Shown here in pieces: positions 38,592 through 48,637 of a stretch of 64,000 bases of DNA (position 1 is its first letter; each line of letters begins with the position of its first letter). This stretch comes from Myxococcales bacterium. Lineage in GTDB: Bacteria; Myxococcota; UBA727; VGSZ01. Where the stretch lies: assembly GCA_023248635.1 (NCBI GenBank), contig JAHFED010000017.1, positions 1-64,000 on the forward strand, in the 5' to 3' direction. The notes beneath the pieces were generated by a model. The model searched no databases, was not told where the DNA came from, and was given only the letters and a program-made list of their open reading frames with translations. The translations under genes were made by a program, and so were the position numbers.

Positions 38592-41276
38592 ATGCGTTCC
38601 ACCCTTTCCGTCAGCACAGCCTTCGCCACCCTCTTGCTGTCGGCGACGGCGCAGGCGCAGGACTTCACGCTGGCCGGAGTCCCTCTCGCGCCCATCCTCG
38701 AGCGCCGCGGCCCCTTCAACCACATCGTGGTGGGGGCCTCGGTAGCGGCGTCGTCGGCGACCCTCTTGGCGTCGGCGGGGGGCGTGGTGTCCATCGCGAG
38801 CGATGCGGAGGCGGCCAACGGGTTCCTGTTTTGGTGGGGCTCCGGCGACATCCCCGACCCCTCAGTGGTGCTGCGCCTGCCCGACAATTCCACGGTCGGC
38901 TTGAACGTCGACGCCGTCACGGATTGCTTCACCATCGCCGCCGACGACGTCACGGGACCGGGCGGCAGCTTTTTCTGGCAGTGCTCGGCCGACGTGACCT
39001 CGCAGCTGCGCGAGCTGCCGACGGGGCTCAATGGCGAGTACCGCATCGAGGGCCTCGTCGTCGACCAGAACGCGCCCTACAACGCCCCCTGCCTATCGGG
39101 CAGCCAGGCTTGCTCCGTCTACGTCGGCGCCTTCGCGTTGGTGATCCTCTATGTGAATCCGAGCGACCTCGCACCGCGCGTCGTGCAGATCGCCAACGGA
39201 CTCTTCTTCACGCAGTTCGTCGGCGATGACGCCTCCGAAGCCCTGCTGCCGTTCAAGTTTTTCGCCGGCGCCGGAGGTCGCGCCACCTTGGTGGCCCTCG
39301 AAGGCGACAAGGAGTTCCCCGGCGCCGCCACCTGCACTCAGACCCGAGACGCCAGCGGCCGCTTCGTCGACGTCGACAAGCTCAACGCGTCCGGCCAACC
39401 CCAGTGCGACTACTTCACCTTGTGCGACGACTCCTGCGCCAGCGATCGCGGCATCCTGCAGCTCACCCGGAACGACATCGACACCTTCCTCGAGAACGCC
39501 GCCAACCCCGCCGGCAACGTCTTCAACGAGACGGCGTCGTCGGAATTCGCCGGTCAGCTGACGGGCGTCGTCGGCGAAGAGCTCAACTCCCTCGACATCG
39601 ACGACTACGATCTCACCGGTCGCATCGCCGCCGGGCGCCACGACACCATGCGCGTGGGCGTGCAGTCCGGTGCCGATGCCGTGTTGCAGACTCTGGTGGT
39701 CGTGAACATCAAAGACGGCGACACCGACGACGACGGCCTCTCCGACATCCAGGAAGAAGACCTCGGCACCGACCCCGAAAACCCCGACAGCGACGGCGAC
39801 GGCTTGCTGGATGGGCGCGAGGTCTTTGGCGGCCTGCCGGGCGCCCCAAGCAACAATGTGACCAATCCCCTCGATGTCGACACCGACAACGACGGGCTCT
39901 GCGACGGCGCTCGCGACGCCAGCTTCAACGCCGAGTCCTGCGTCAACGGCGAAGACACCGACGGCAACGGGCTGCGCGAGCCCGAAGAAACGCTGCCCAC
40001 CGATCCCGACAGCGACGACGACGGCCTCAGCGATGGCGTCGAAGTGCTCGCCAACTATCCGGGCCCCATCGACACCTTCGTGGGCCGCGCGGGCGCGCAG
40101 ACCAACCCGCTCAACGCAGACACTGACGGCGACGGGCTGCTCGACGGCATCGAAGACGGCGACGCCTCGGGCACTTTTGAGCCGGCCAACAACGAGACCA
40201 ACCCCACCGACCCCGACACCGACGATGGTGGTGAGCTCGACGGCAGCGAGCGCGCAGCGGGCCGCAATCCGGTGGATTTCCCCGACGACGACTTCGGCGC
40301 CCTCGGTGACGACGACAACGACGGACTGCCCAACGGCGACGAAGACGACCTCGGCACCAATCCGAACGATCCGGACTCCGACGACGACGGCCTTCTCGAC
40401 GGCGTCGAAGTCAACGGCACCAACCACACCGATCCCCTCGATCCCGACACCGACGGCGACGACATCCTCGACGGCACCGAAGACGCCAACCACAATGGGT
40501 CCTCTGAGCCCGATGAATTGAACCCGACCAACCCCGACACCGACGGCGACGGGTTGCGCGACGGCACCGAAGACGCCAACCACGACGGCAACGTCGACGC
40601 CGGCGAGACCAACGGTACCGATCCTGACAGCGACGATGACCAGCTTTGCGACGGAGCCAACACGGTGGGCCCCTGCATTGGCGGCGAGGACAACGACAAC
40701 GACGGGGATCGGGGTGCTGGCGAGACCGATCCCCTCAACCCTGACACCGACGGCGACGGCGTGCGTGATGGTGTCGAAGTGCAGAGCGGCTACCACGGAC
40801 CCATCGACCAAAACCCCCAGCGCGACGACAGCCAGACCGATCCCCTCAATCCCGACAGCGACGGCGACGGCCTGCCCGACGGCAACGAAGACGTCGACGG
40901 CAGCGGCCGCCAAGACTCTGGTGAGACCGATCCCACCGACCCCGACAGCGACGACGGCACCGTCCCCGATGGCGTCGAGGTCGATCGCGGCTCGAACCCT
41001 CTCGATCCAGCCGACGACGTTCCCCCACCTGCCGGCGAAGGCGAAGGCGAAGGCGAAGGCGAAGGCGAAGGCGAAGGCGACGGAACCGGCCAGGGCGGCG
41101 GCGGCGATCCCCTGGTACAGCCCGCACCCCCAGACCCCGCCCCGGACAAACCTGAGATCAAGCTGAACATCGCGGGTTCGGCGGTCTACGCCGCGTGCAG
41201 CAACAGCGCCTTGGCCGACGGCGCTTTGCCCGCCCTGGCCTTGGCTGCGCTGCTGCTGCGTCGTCGTCGTCGCTGA
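38592..41276 (+). CDS. Secreted TSP3-repeat surface protein with MYXO-CTERM-like sorting tail
   Basis: 894 residues from ATG 38592, which has GAGG upstream and begins the signal MRSTLSVSTAFATLLLSATAQAQ. Residues ~25-430 form an N-terminal globular beta-rich region with scattered Cys. Residues ~430-800 contain some 15 Asp-rich repeats of the form DPDSDGDGLxDGxE, a calcium-binding solenoid. A GEGEGE linker (41034-41075) precedes a Pro/Gly linker and the end ACSNSALADGALPALALAALLLRRRRR: Cys, hydrophobic helix and Arg cluster, the MYXO-CTERM pattern processed by myxosortase. Surface display is therefore likely; partner or ligand unknown. Encoded directly downstream of the OmpA/TSP3 gene. Confidence 0.88.
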   Translation: MRSTLSVSTAFATLLLSATAQAQDFTLAGVPLAPILERRGPFNHIVVGASVAASSATLLASAGGVVSIASDAEAANGFLFWWGSGDIPDPSVVLRLPDNSTVGLNVDAVTDCFTIAADDVTGPGGSFFWQCSADVTSQLRELPTGLNGEYRIEGLVVDQNAPYNAPCLSGSQACSVYVGAFALVILYVNPSDLAPRVVQIANGLFFTQFVGDDASEALLPFKFFAGAGGRATLVALEGDKEFPGAATCTQTRDASGRFVDVDKLNASGQPQCDYFTLCDDSCASDRGILQLTRNDIDTFLENAANPAGNVFNETASSEFAGQLTGVVGEELNSLDIDDYDLTGRIAAGRHDTMRVGVQSGADAVLQTLVVVNIKDGDTDDDGLSDIQEEDLGTDPENPDSDGDGLLDGREVFGGLPGAPSNNVTNPLDVDTDNDGLCDGARDASFNAESCVNGEDTDGNGLREPEETLPTDPDSDDDGLSDGVEVLANYPGPIDTFVGRAGAQTNPLNADTDGDGLLDGIEDGDASGTFEPANNETNPTDPDTDDGGELDGSERAAGRNPVDFPDDDFGALGDDDNDGLPNGDEDDLGTNPNDPDSDDDGLLDGVEVNGTNHTDPLDPDTDGDDILDGTEDANHNGSSEPDELNPTNPDTDGDGLRDGTEDANHDGNVDAGETNGTDPDSDDDQLCDGANTVGPCIGGEDNDNDGDRGAGETDPLNPDTDGDGVRDGVEVQSGYHGPIDQNPQRDDSQTDPLNPDSDGDGLPDGNEDVDGSGRQDSGETDPTDPDSDDGTVPDGVEVDRGSNPLDPADDVPPPAGEGEGEGEGEGEGEGDGTGQGGGGDPLVQPAPPDPAPDKPEIKLNIAGSAVYAACSNSALADGALPALALAALLLRRRRR
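41034..41075 (+). repeat. Hexanucleotide tandem repeat (GGCGAA)7 encoding a GE linker
   Basis: Seven perfect GGCGAA units within the 38592 gene give alternating Gly-Glu. A four-unit version (TCGCCT on the plus strand, 35745-35768) encodes the GEGEGE linker of the neighbouring VWA lipoprotein. Confidence 0.95.
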
Positions 41277-41282
41277 GGCGGC

Positions 41283-42916
<1,634 letters not shown>

Positions 42917-42940
42917 TCGTGGTCCCGATCTTCTGGTGGG

Positions 42941-45151
42941 TCAGCGCTCTCGGCGGTTGCCGCCGGCGACTTCGGAATTCGAAAAGAGCTTCAGCACGTA
43001 GCGGGCGCTCAGCTTCTGGGCGGCGCCGGCGTCGACCTTGAGGTGCCAGCGGCGACCGCCCAAGACGACGGCGTCGCGCTCTTCTTGGGTGTAGGCCTCC
43101 CAGGGGGGGCTGACGGCGCGTTCGTCGACCTGCACTTCGGCGCCGGCGACGGGCACGGGCACGCGCTCGCGCACCTCGATCTCGATGGGGCGGCCCAGGT
43201 GGTTGACGATGTCGATGTCGATGTCGTGGCAGAGCTCGACCATGGCGACGACGCCTTCGCCGGTGCGGGTTTCGGTGAAGCGCGCGTTGCGGGCGATTTT
43301 GATCGCCTGTTCGACGCCCAACCCGAGCTTGAGCTCGCCGCGCAGCGACACCGTCGGCAAGGCTGTGGTCAGCACGTAGTCGCCGCCGACGTAGACCTCC
43401 GCCGGTCCTGCCAACAGCGGCGCCGCGAGGGGATTTTGGATGACCGCGGTCCGGTACACGGCCAGCTCTTCGCGCGGCACTGACACGTAGCGCACCGAGG
43501 CTGCTCCCTCGCGCTCGCCCAGGGCCACCGAGTGGTAGCCGCCGTCGCCAGCGACGTCGACGACGCCGTCGGCCTCGTAGACGAAGTCGTAAAACGAGCT
43601 GAGGTCGTTCATGTCCACCGTCATCGGCGGCGGCGCGCTTCCGGCCTCCATGGCTTCGCGCTCGGCGCTTTGCACGGCCGAGAGCACATCGAAGGGCACG
43701 GGGCGGCCGAAGCGGGTCAGCGATTGCGTGTAGAGCGAGCGCAGATCGGCGGGCACCAGGCGTCCCCGCTGCGCTTCGGAGCCGCTGGGCAAGCGCAAGA
43801 GCGGAAAGACCATGGCGGCGACGACGTCGTCGACGCCGGCTGGAGCTTTGGCAGGCCGGCCTTTTGGGCTGGGCGCGCCCGGTGGGGGACCTGCTCCGGC
43901 CGACAGCCGGGCCATCGAGGGCATGGGCGCCATGGAGGGCGGCGGCGGCGGCGCCGGGGCGTCGTCGCTGTCCATCACCATCAGCTCGTCGCCGGCGTCG
44001 AAGGAGCCTTCGGCTGCGGGCAGCGCTTCCTGCATTGCCATGGTCTTGTTGGAGCGCGTGACAGCGTCCTTCACGTTCCTTCTCGCGGGCGGCGGCCGGG
44101 GGGCTTGGCGGTGGACGACGACGGGCGGCACCAGGTCGCCCAGCGGCGCTTCGAGAGGGGGCATATGCCACCCCCGCGGCGGCGGCACCGCGGCGCGCAC
44201 GCGGGTGCTTTCGCTGTCGAAATCGCGAAACAACACCTCACCACCGGCCGGAGGAGGACGAAAGCCCTTCTTCGTCGGCGCCGGCTGGGCCTTGCCGATG
44301 CGGATCGACGAGAGCTCGGGCAATTCGGTGAAGCGCAGCGGCAGCGCCGTCGACAAACGCAGCTTCACCCCCTTCCAGTCTTCACCGCTGCGCTGCGCGA
44401 TGTGGGCGCGGAGCTGGATCGACGCCGTGCTCCCGTCGCGTGCGAGCTTCACCTGGTAGGCAGGTGTCCATCGGGCTCCGGGGACGACGTAGGAGATTTC
44501 GACGACGACCTTCGAGGGACGCTCGCCCTCGCTCCGCAGACTGATCACAGCGGACTTGCTCAGGTCACCCTGGTGGACCTCGACGGCCGACGACGAAGCA
44601 GCGATTCGCTCCCGCTGTTTCTTGAGCTCTTCTTCGAGCTGGTGCAGCTCGGTGGCGAGGACCCGGCGCTCAGCACGCCGGCGCAGGGCAGCGTCGTCGG
44701 CAAACCCCTCGAGGGCCAGGCGCATGTGCAGCGGTGCGGGTGGGGGGGCCCGCCCTTCTTCGGCCATCGGGCGCTCCGGCACGGGGATGGCCTGCAAGAG
44801 AGCGATCTCGCTGTCGATCAGGCGCACCAGCTCTTGTTTGTCGCGCAGTTGCCGCTGGAGTGCGTCGACGAGCTTCTGCTCGGGGGCCACGGGCCGCTCC
44901 CCGCTCCCCCGCACATACAGACCCACTCGCACACCAGCCGCCGTCACAGACGACGACGACGGCTCGACGTCCAGCACGCGCACCTTCACGGTGGGATCGA
45001 GCAGCGCCAGCGGCAAACCCGGCAGCTCGATCTCTGCGGGCAGGCCTGAAGCGAGAGCGTCGCCGTCGACGAGGGCCCGCCGCACGACGGTGGCTCCGCG
45101 TCGGTACACCTGCACGGCCTGTATCTGCGAGGAAACGACGACGGCGGACAT
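42941..45151 (-). CDS. DUF4139 (MuiA-like) protein, paralog 2
   Basis: 736 residues; ATG 45151 has GGGAGG upstream. It starts VSSQIQAVQVYRRGATVVRRALVDGD, the DUF4140 region, and continues into a coiled coil (KLVDALQRQLRDKQELVRLIDSEIALLQ; LATELHQLEEELKKQRERI). DUF4139 opens with VVVEISYVVPGARWTPAYQVKLARDG and IAQRSGEDWKGVKLRLSTALPLR. A Pro/Met-rich insertion (~370-430, APAPPPPPSMAPMPSM) interrupts the domain. The end contains ELKLGLGVEQAIKIARNARFTETRTGEG. It is longer than the usual ~550-residue family member because of the insertion. It is the promoter-proximal partner of the 41283-42914 gene. Confidence 0.85.
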   Translation of the reverse strand: MSAVVVSSQIQAVQVYRRGATVVRRALVDGDALASGLPAEIELPGLPLALLDPTVKVRVLDVEPSSSSVTAAGVRVGLYVRGSGERPVAPEQKLVDALQRQLRDKQELVRLIDSEIALLQAIPVPERPMAEEGRAPPPAPLHMRLALEGFADDAALRRRAERRVLATELHQLEEELKKQRERIAASSSAVEVHQGDLSKSAVISLRSEGERPSKVVVEISYVVPGARWTPAYQVKLARDGSTASIQLRAHIAQRSGEDWKGVKLRLSTALPLRFTELPELSSIRIGKAQPAPTKKGFRPPPAGGEVLFRDFDSESTRVRAAVPPPRGWHMPPLEAPLGDLVPPVVVHRQAPRPPPARRNVKDAVTRSNKTMAMQEALPAAEGSFDAGDELMVMDSDDAPAPPPPPSMAPMPSMARLSAGAGPPPGAPSPKGRPAKAPAGVDDVVAAMVFPLLRLPSGSEAQRGRLVPADLRSLYTQSLTRFGRPVPFDVLSAVQSAEREAMEAGSAPPPMTVDMNDLSSFYDFVYEADGVVDVAGDGGYHSVALGEREGAASVRYVSVPREELAVYRTAVIQNPLAAPLLAGPAEVYVGGDYVLTTALPTVSLRGELKLGLGVEQAIKIARNARFTETRTGEGVVAMVELCHDIDIDIVNHLGRPIEIEVRERVPVPVAGAEVQVDERAVSPPWEAYTQEERDAVVLGGRRWHLKVDAGAAQKLSARYVLKLFSNSEVAGGNRRER

Positions 45152-45205
45152 CTGGCCTCCCGGGCAGCGGAGGGTCGTTCAGGTGTCCCCGCCGCCGCAA
45201 CTCAC

Positions 45206-45231
45206 AAAAAAAGCGGACCCGCAGGCCCGCT
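45206..45231 (-). terminator. Rho-independent terminator of the 45257-46204 gene
   Basis: On the minus strand: AGCGGGCC, loop TGCG, GGTCCGCT (8 bp including one G-U pair), then T7. It begins 26 nt after the stop of the Ala/Gly-rich gene and isolates it from the DUF4139 pair. Confidence 0.85.
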
Positions 45232-45256
45232 CTTTCCAAGGGAGACGAGACGAGGA

Positions 45257-46204
45257 CTACGTCGCCGCCGTGAGGCCCTGCTTCTCGAGGCGCCCCATGA
45301 TGCCGGTGAACTGCGCCAACAGCTTGGTGTCGTTTTCGGTGACGACGACCTTGCCCTGGTCGGGGAGGGCCAGCTTGTTGGCTGCCGACGCCGACAGCTT
45401 GGCGCCGATGACGGCCAGGTCGCGCAGGTCGCGGTTGGCGGCCTCGGTGAGATTGATGGCGCCCTTGGCCACCTCGCCCAGGATCCAGGCCCCGGCCGCG
45501 CGGGCCTCGTAGATTGCAGCGCCGAAGCCTTCGACGGCGGCGAGGCCTTCGAGGGCTCCGGTGGCCGCGAAGTGCCCCAACATCGCAGTGGTGTGGCCCA
45601 GGGCGTTGAGCGCGTTCTTGCCGCTGTCAGCGAGGTCGCCGATGGCGCCGACGTAGCTGGCCCAGGCCATGTTCATGCTGTCGGCAGACAGGTTCAGCTG
45701 CTTGGCGGCTTCGCCGAACATCTTCTTGGAGAAGCGGACGGCGTCGACGTCGCCGGCGAGCTCGCGCACGGTGTAGGTCTTGCCATCGAGGGCCTTCCCG
45801 AAAAAGGTGGCCAGCGCTGCAAAGGCTTCAGAGACGTTCTTGGCGACGAAGCGACCTCCAGCAGCCAGGCCTTCGACGACGAAGCCTGCGGACCCGGCGA
45901 CGGAGAAGCCCGCAGCCGCCCCGAGATGACCGCCCGCCGCCAGCGTGTCGCCGACGCCGGCCAAGACATTCACCGTGGCCGACAGGGCCTGGATGCCAGC
46001 CATGGCCGCGGTGTCGACGGCGGCGGCACCGTGCTCGAATCCGGCGGCGGCGTGCTCACCGGCTCCCTTGAGATCATCGAGAGCCGCTTTGCCGAGGTTC
46101 TTGGCCGTCGTCTGGAGCTGGTCGATTCGTTTCTCCTCGAGGGCACCGATCTTTTGGCGAGCACGGTCGTACACATTGCCATCGCGGGGCGGGATCTTCG
46201 TCAT
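45257..46204 (-). CDS. Ala/Gly-rich helical protein, paralog A of the SCP2 cluster
   Basis: 315 residues, family not recognised. It is clearly paralogous to the 46948-47919 product; shared blocks include AGGRFVAKNVS.AFAALAT, TVREL.GDV.AVRFS..MFG.AA.QLN, MNMAWASY and NRDLRDLAV..AKLSAS.ANKLALPDQGK.VVTE. The N-terminal ~60 residues are a charged amphipathic helix (QLQTTAKNLGKAALDDLKGAGEHAA). Residues 75-130 and 195-260 are weakly hydrophobic Ala/Gly helices without Cys, too polar for ordinary transmembrane helices but suited to lie on a membrane or lipid surface. There is no signal peptide. ATG 46204 has GAGG upstream. It is divergent from the SCP2 gene. Confidence 0.75.
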   Translation of the reverse strand: MTKIPPRDGNVYDRARQKIGALEEKRIDQLQTTAKNLGKAALDDLKGAGEHAAAGFEHGAAAVDTAAMAGIQALSATVNVLAGVGDTLAAGGHLGAAAGFSVAGSAGFVVEGLAAGGRFVAKNVSEAFAALATFFGKALDGKTYTVRELAGDVDAVRFSKKMFGEAAKQLNLSADSMNMAWASYVGAIGDLADSGKNALNALGHTTAMLGHFAATGALEGLAAVEGFGAAIYEARAAGAWILGEVAKGAINLTEAANRDLRDLAVIGAKLSASAANKLALPDQGKVVVTENDTKLLAQFTGIMGRLEKQGLTAAT

Positions 46205-46462
46205 GTGAACCTCGGAAGGGGAAACGGTCGCGCTTTCTACCGCGGCGGCCGGGGGTTTGGCTGGATCGCTGGAAGCAACTGGAAGGACGGTGTTTTCTGG
46301 GTGGCCAGCGGGGACGCTGCGCAGCGCCGGGCTTCGACGCCGTGGAGGGCAGGCGCCACTCGCGGGCTGGGACAATACACGCGCTGATCTCGCCAAGCTG
46401 CGGGCGAGCGGGCTAGAGGGAGCGGGTGCTGCTGGAGTTCCGCTGCACAAGAGGAGTCCGCG
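46205..46462. promoter_or_regulatory. Divergent intergenic region between paralog A and the SCP2 gene
   Basis: 258 nt with no gene seen. It must carry promoters in both directions; ACAATA at about 46372 is the best -10-like string on the plus strand, with no good -35. AGAGGAG near 46450 is the Shine-Dalgarno of the SCP2 gene. Confidence 0.35.
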
Positions 46463-46825
46463 ATGAACATGCGTCTCAAGACCGGCGAGCCCGAGTCGGT
46501 TTCTCCGTCCACCTTTTTCAACGATGTCTGCCCCAAGATCCTGAGCGCTCAGAAAGAAATCTGCGCGAAGATCGGCGGCACCTACGGCATCCAGCTCTTC
46601 GGCGACAAGGGCGGGGCATGGACGCTCGACTTCGCCACCGCCAAGATCGGCGCCGGCGTCGCTCCGAAGGTGGACTTCTACCTCGAGATGCAGGCCGCCG
46701 ACTTCGAGAACATGATGATGGGCAAGCTCGACGTCATTGGCTCGGCCAAAGACGGCAAGATCCGCTTCGAAGGCAACGCCAACATGTTCAACAACCTCGC
46801 CTCCGTGCTGCGGCCAGCCGGCTGA
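46463..46825 (+). CDS. SCP2 sterol-carrier-domain protein
   Basis: 120 residues, almost the whole protein being one SCP2 domain: FFNDVCPKILSAQKEICAKIGGTYGIQLFGDKGGAWTLDFATAKIG...VDFYLEMQAADFENMMMGKLDVIGSAKDGKIRFEGNANMFNNLASVL. This alternates the curved sheet and helices that make a hydrophobic tunnel for sterols or fatty acyl groups. It is cytoplasmic, with no signal. ATG 46463 has AGAGGAG about six bases upstream; the second ATG (residue 3) is possible. It is flanked on both sides by the two Ala/Gly-rich paralogs, one divergent and one downstream on the same strand, suggesting a joint lipid-related role. Confidence 0.88.
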   Translation: MNMRLKTGEPESVSPSTFFNDVCPKILSAQKEICAKIGGTYGIQLFGDKGGAWTLDFATAKIGAGVAPKVDFYLEMQAADFENMMMGKLDVIGSAKDGKIRFEGNANMFNNLASVLRPAG

Positions 46826-46865
46826 GACTGCGTCGCTGGCGCCCCGAGCCAGCAGCCCTGGCCAA

Positions 46866-46888
46866 TTGGCCGCCCGGCCCACAGAATT
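46866..46888. repeat. Partial third copy of the GGCCGCCCGGCC element
   Basis: TTGGCCGCCCGGCC at 46866-46879, then CACAGAATT to 46888. It has the same palindromic core and the same AGAATT end as the 30-nt repeat, but six bases are missing between them. It lies 59 nt upstream of paralog B. Confidence 0.6.
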
Positions 46889-46947
46889 TTCGCCCGTCTG
46901 ACCTCACCGAGGGCGGGCTCAACAACGAACCCAACACCAGGATTCCC

Positions 46948-47919
46948 ATGTCGAACACCATCGGACCCAAGACTCCCAACAGCTACGACCGCGCCCGCGC
47001 CAACGTCGACGCCACCACCGACAAGGCCGCCGGCGCCCTGCGGGACACGGCCAAAGACCTCCACGACGGCGCCAAAAACCTGATCGACGGCGCCGCTCAG
47101 GACCTGAACAAGGCCGGCAACCACGCGAGCTTGGCGGTGGGACACACCCTGGCCGCCGGCGCCAACGCCATCATGGCCACCGCTGACGTCCTCGTCGGCA
47201 CCGCTGACGTCGTCGTCGCTGGGGGTCACACGGCCGCCGCCGGCGCGCTCGGCCTCGCCGGGTCCGCAGGCTGGGTCGCAGAAGGTGTCTTGGCCGGCGG
47301 TCGCTTCGTCGCCAAGAACGTGTCGGCGGCCTTTGCCGCTCTGGCCACGGCCCTGTCTGGGCCCCTCGGCGACAGCAAGACGTGGACGGTTCGCGAGCTC
47401 AAGGGCGACGTCAACGCGGTGCGCTTCTCCGACGAGATGTTCGGCAAGGCCGCGGGCCAGCTGAACAAGGCCGGCGACGCCATGAACATGGCCTGGGCGA
47501 GCTACGCCAACGCCGTCACCGACCTCGCCTACACCGGCGCTCACGCCATCGTCGCGGTCGGCTACGCGGGCGCCGTCGCTGTCAACCTCACCACCGCTGC
47601 TGGCAAGGGCGCTCTCGCAGCCACCGGCGTCGTCGGCGAAGGCCTGCTGCGCGCCGGTGCTGTGGGTGTGGAGCTCGCTGGTGCCGTCGCCAAGGGCGCC
47701 ATCTCTCTGACCGAAGAAGCCAACCGCGACCTGCGCGATCTCGCGGTGGTCACGGCCAAGCTCTCGGCCAGCGTCGCCAACAAGCTTGCGCTGCCGGATC
47801 AAGGCAAGATCGTCGTCACCGAAGGCGAAGACAAGATGCTCAAGCAGCTCAACGACACGTTGAACCGCTTGAACAAGGCCGGGCTCGGTCAGCACTCCGC
47901 CACCCTCGCCGCGGCCTGA
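46948..47919 (+). CDS. Ala/Gly-rich helical protein, paralog B of the SCP2 cluster
   Basis: 323 residues, paralogous to the 45257-46204 product over its whole length (see that entry for shared blocks). The N-terminal 70 residues repeat an 11-residue-like amphipathic pattern rich in Lys/Asp/Ala (DKAAGALRDTAKDLHDGAKNLIDGAAQDLNKAGNHA) similar to LEA, phasin or apolipoprotein helices. Several Ala/Gly/Val-rich helices (AIVAVGYAGAVAVNLTTAAGKGALAATGVV) follow. The C-terminal motif NRDLRDLAVVTAKLSASVANKLALPDQGKIVVTE is the best conserved. ATG 46948 has AGGA upstream. It ends with a clear terminator, so SCP2 plus paralog B form a two-gene unit. Function unknown; a lipid-body coat is one possibility. 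Confidence 0.75.
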   Translation: MSNTIGPKTPNSYDRARANVDATTDKAAGALRDTAKDLHDGAKNLIDGAAQDLNKAGNHASLAVGHTLAAGANAIMATADVLVGTADVVVAGGHTAAAGALGLAGSAGWVAEGVLAGGRFVAKNVSAAFAALATALSGPLGDSKTWTVRELKGDVNAVRFSDEMFGKAAGQLNKAGDAMNMAWASYANAVTDLAYTGAHAIVAVGYAGAVAVNLTTAAGKGALAATGVVGEGLLRAGAVGVELAGAVAKGAISLTEEANRDLRDLAVVTAKLSASVANKLALPDQGKIVVTEGEDKMLKQLNDTLNRLNKAGLGQHSATLAAA

Positions 47920-47943
47920 GCTGCTGCACTGCTTTGGTGAAAG

Positions 47944-47965
47944 AGGCCCCGCGAGGGGCCTTTTT
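47944..47965 (+). terminator. Rho-independent terminator of paralog B
   Basis: AGGCCCC, loop GCGA, GGGGCCT followed by T4; starts 25 nt after the stop. Confidence 0.88.
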
Positions 47966-48078
47966 CATGGATCGCGACCGTCCTCGGCCAGGGATCGGAG
48001 GATTACGCACAGCGGCAAGAAACCGAGCCAAAGGGGCACCGTCGTCGATAGAATGTCGGTCAAGGAGTCGAGCAGCCC

Positions 48079-48609
48079 GTGAGCACCTTCGGACCCAAAG
48101 GCCCCAAAGGCACCACCGATCCCCGGCTGAGCCTCGGGAAGGTCCTGCTCTTGCGCCAGCAGCAGGTCGAAAAGGCCGAAAAAGCCGAAAAAGCCGAAAA
48201 AGCCGAAAAAGCGGAGAAGCTCGAGGCCGAGACGACGACGACGGCGAAGCCCGCTGATGCTTCGGCTCTGTTCGAGGGATCCACGGGCACCTCACAGACC
48301 CTCGCGACTCCCGTCGAAGGCGCTCGTGCCAGTCAGGTGCTCGTGCGCTTGAGGGGTGCCGAGGGCAAAAAGCTCACCAAGACCGCCGAAACGGGACCCC
48401 GCGTCGTCGACACCAGCGAGGGTAAGGTGATGTCGGGCTCCGTGAGCATTGAGTCGCGCAGCGGGCTGCAGAAGCTCGAAGGCGTCGTCCGCGTCGGCGG
48501 CGACCTGACCATTCACGAGGGCGTGCTCAAGAACACCGATTTGCTGGCTCTGAAGACGCTGAAGTTGGTGGAGCGACGGCTGACCTTCGAGGGCCTCTCC
48601 GCATCGTGA
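48079..48609 (+). CDS. Hypothetical protein with EKA repeat and L-domain-like end
   Basis: 176 residues from GTG 48079 (AAGGAG upstream). The N-terminus is MSTFGPKGPKGTTDP. Residues ~30-50 are the charged repeat EKAEKAEKAEKAEKAEK, encoded by a 9-nt tandem repeat, likely one long helix. The C-terminal ~75 residues (VMSGSVSIESRSGLQKLEGVVRVGGDLTIHEGVLKNTDLLALKTLKLVERRLTF) match the strand pattern of receptor-L/leucine-rich-like domains and resemble the next gene's product. No signal peptide. Probably a pair with the 48638 gene; role unknown. Confidence 0.65.
   Translation: MSTFGPKGPKGTTDPRLSLGKVLLLRQQQVEKAEKAEKAEKAEKAEKLEAETTTTAKPADASALFEGSTGTSQTLATPVEGARASQVLVRLRGAEGKKLTKTAETGPRVVDTSEGKVMSGSVSIESRSGLQKLEGVVRVGGDLTIHEGVLKNTDLLALKTLKLVERRLTFEGLSAS
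48166..48219 (+). repeat. Six 9-nt tandem units inside the 48079 gene
   Basis: Period-9 repeat with four perfect GCCGAAAAA units (48175-48210), preceded by GTCGAAAAG and followed by GCGGAGAAG. It encodes EKA repeats and contains A5 runs that could favour slippage in multiples of the unit, which would keep frame. Confidence 0.92.
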
Positions 48610-48637
48610 GTTGGCTGGTTGTGCTAGGGCTCGCCCT

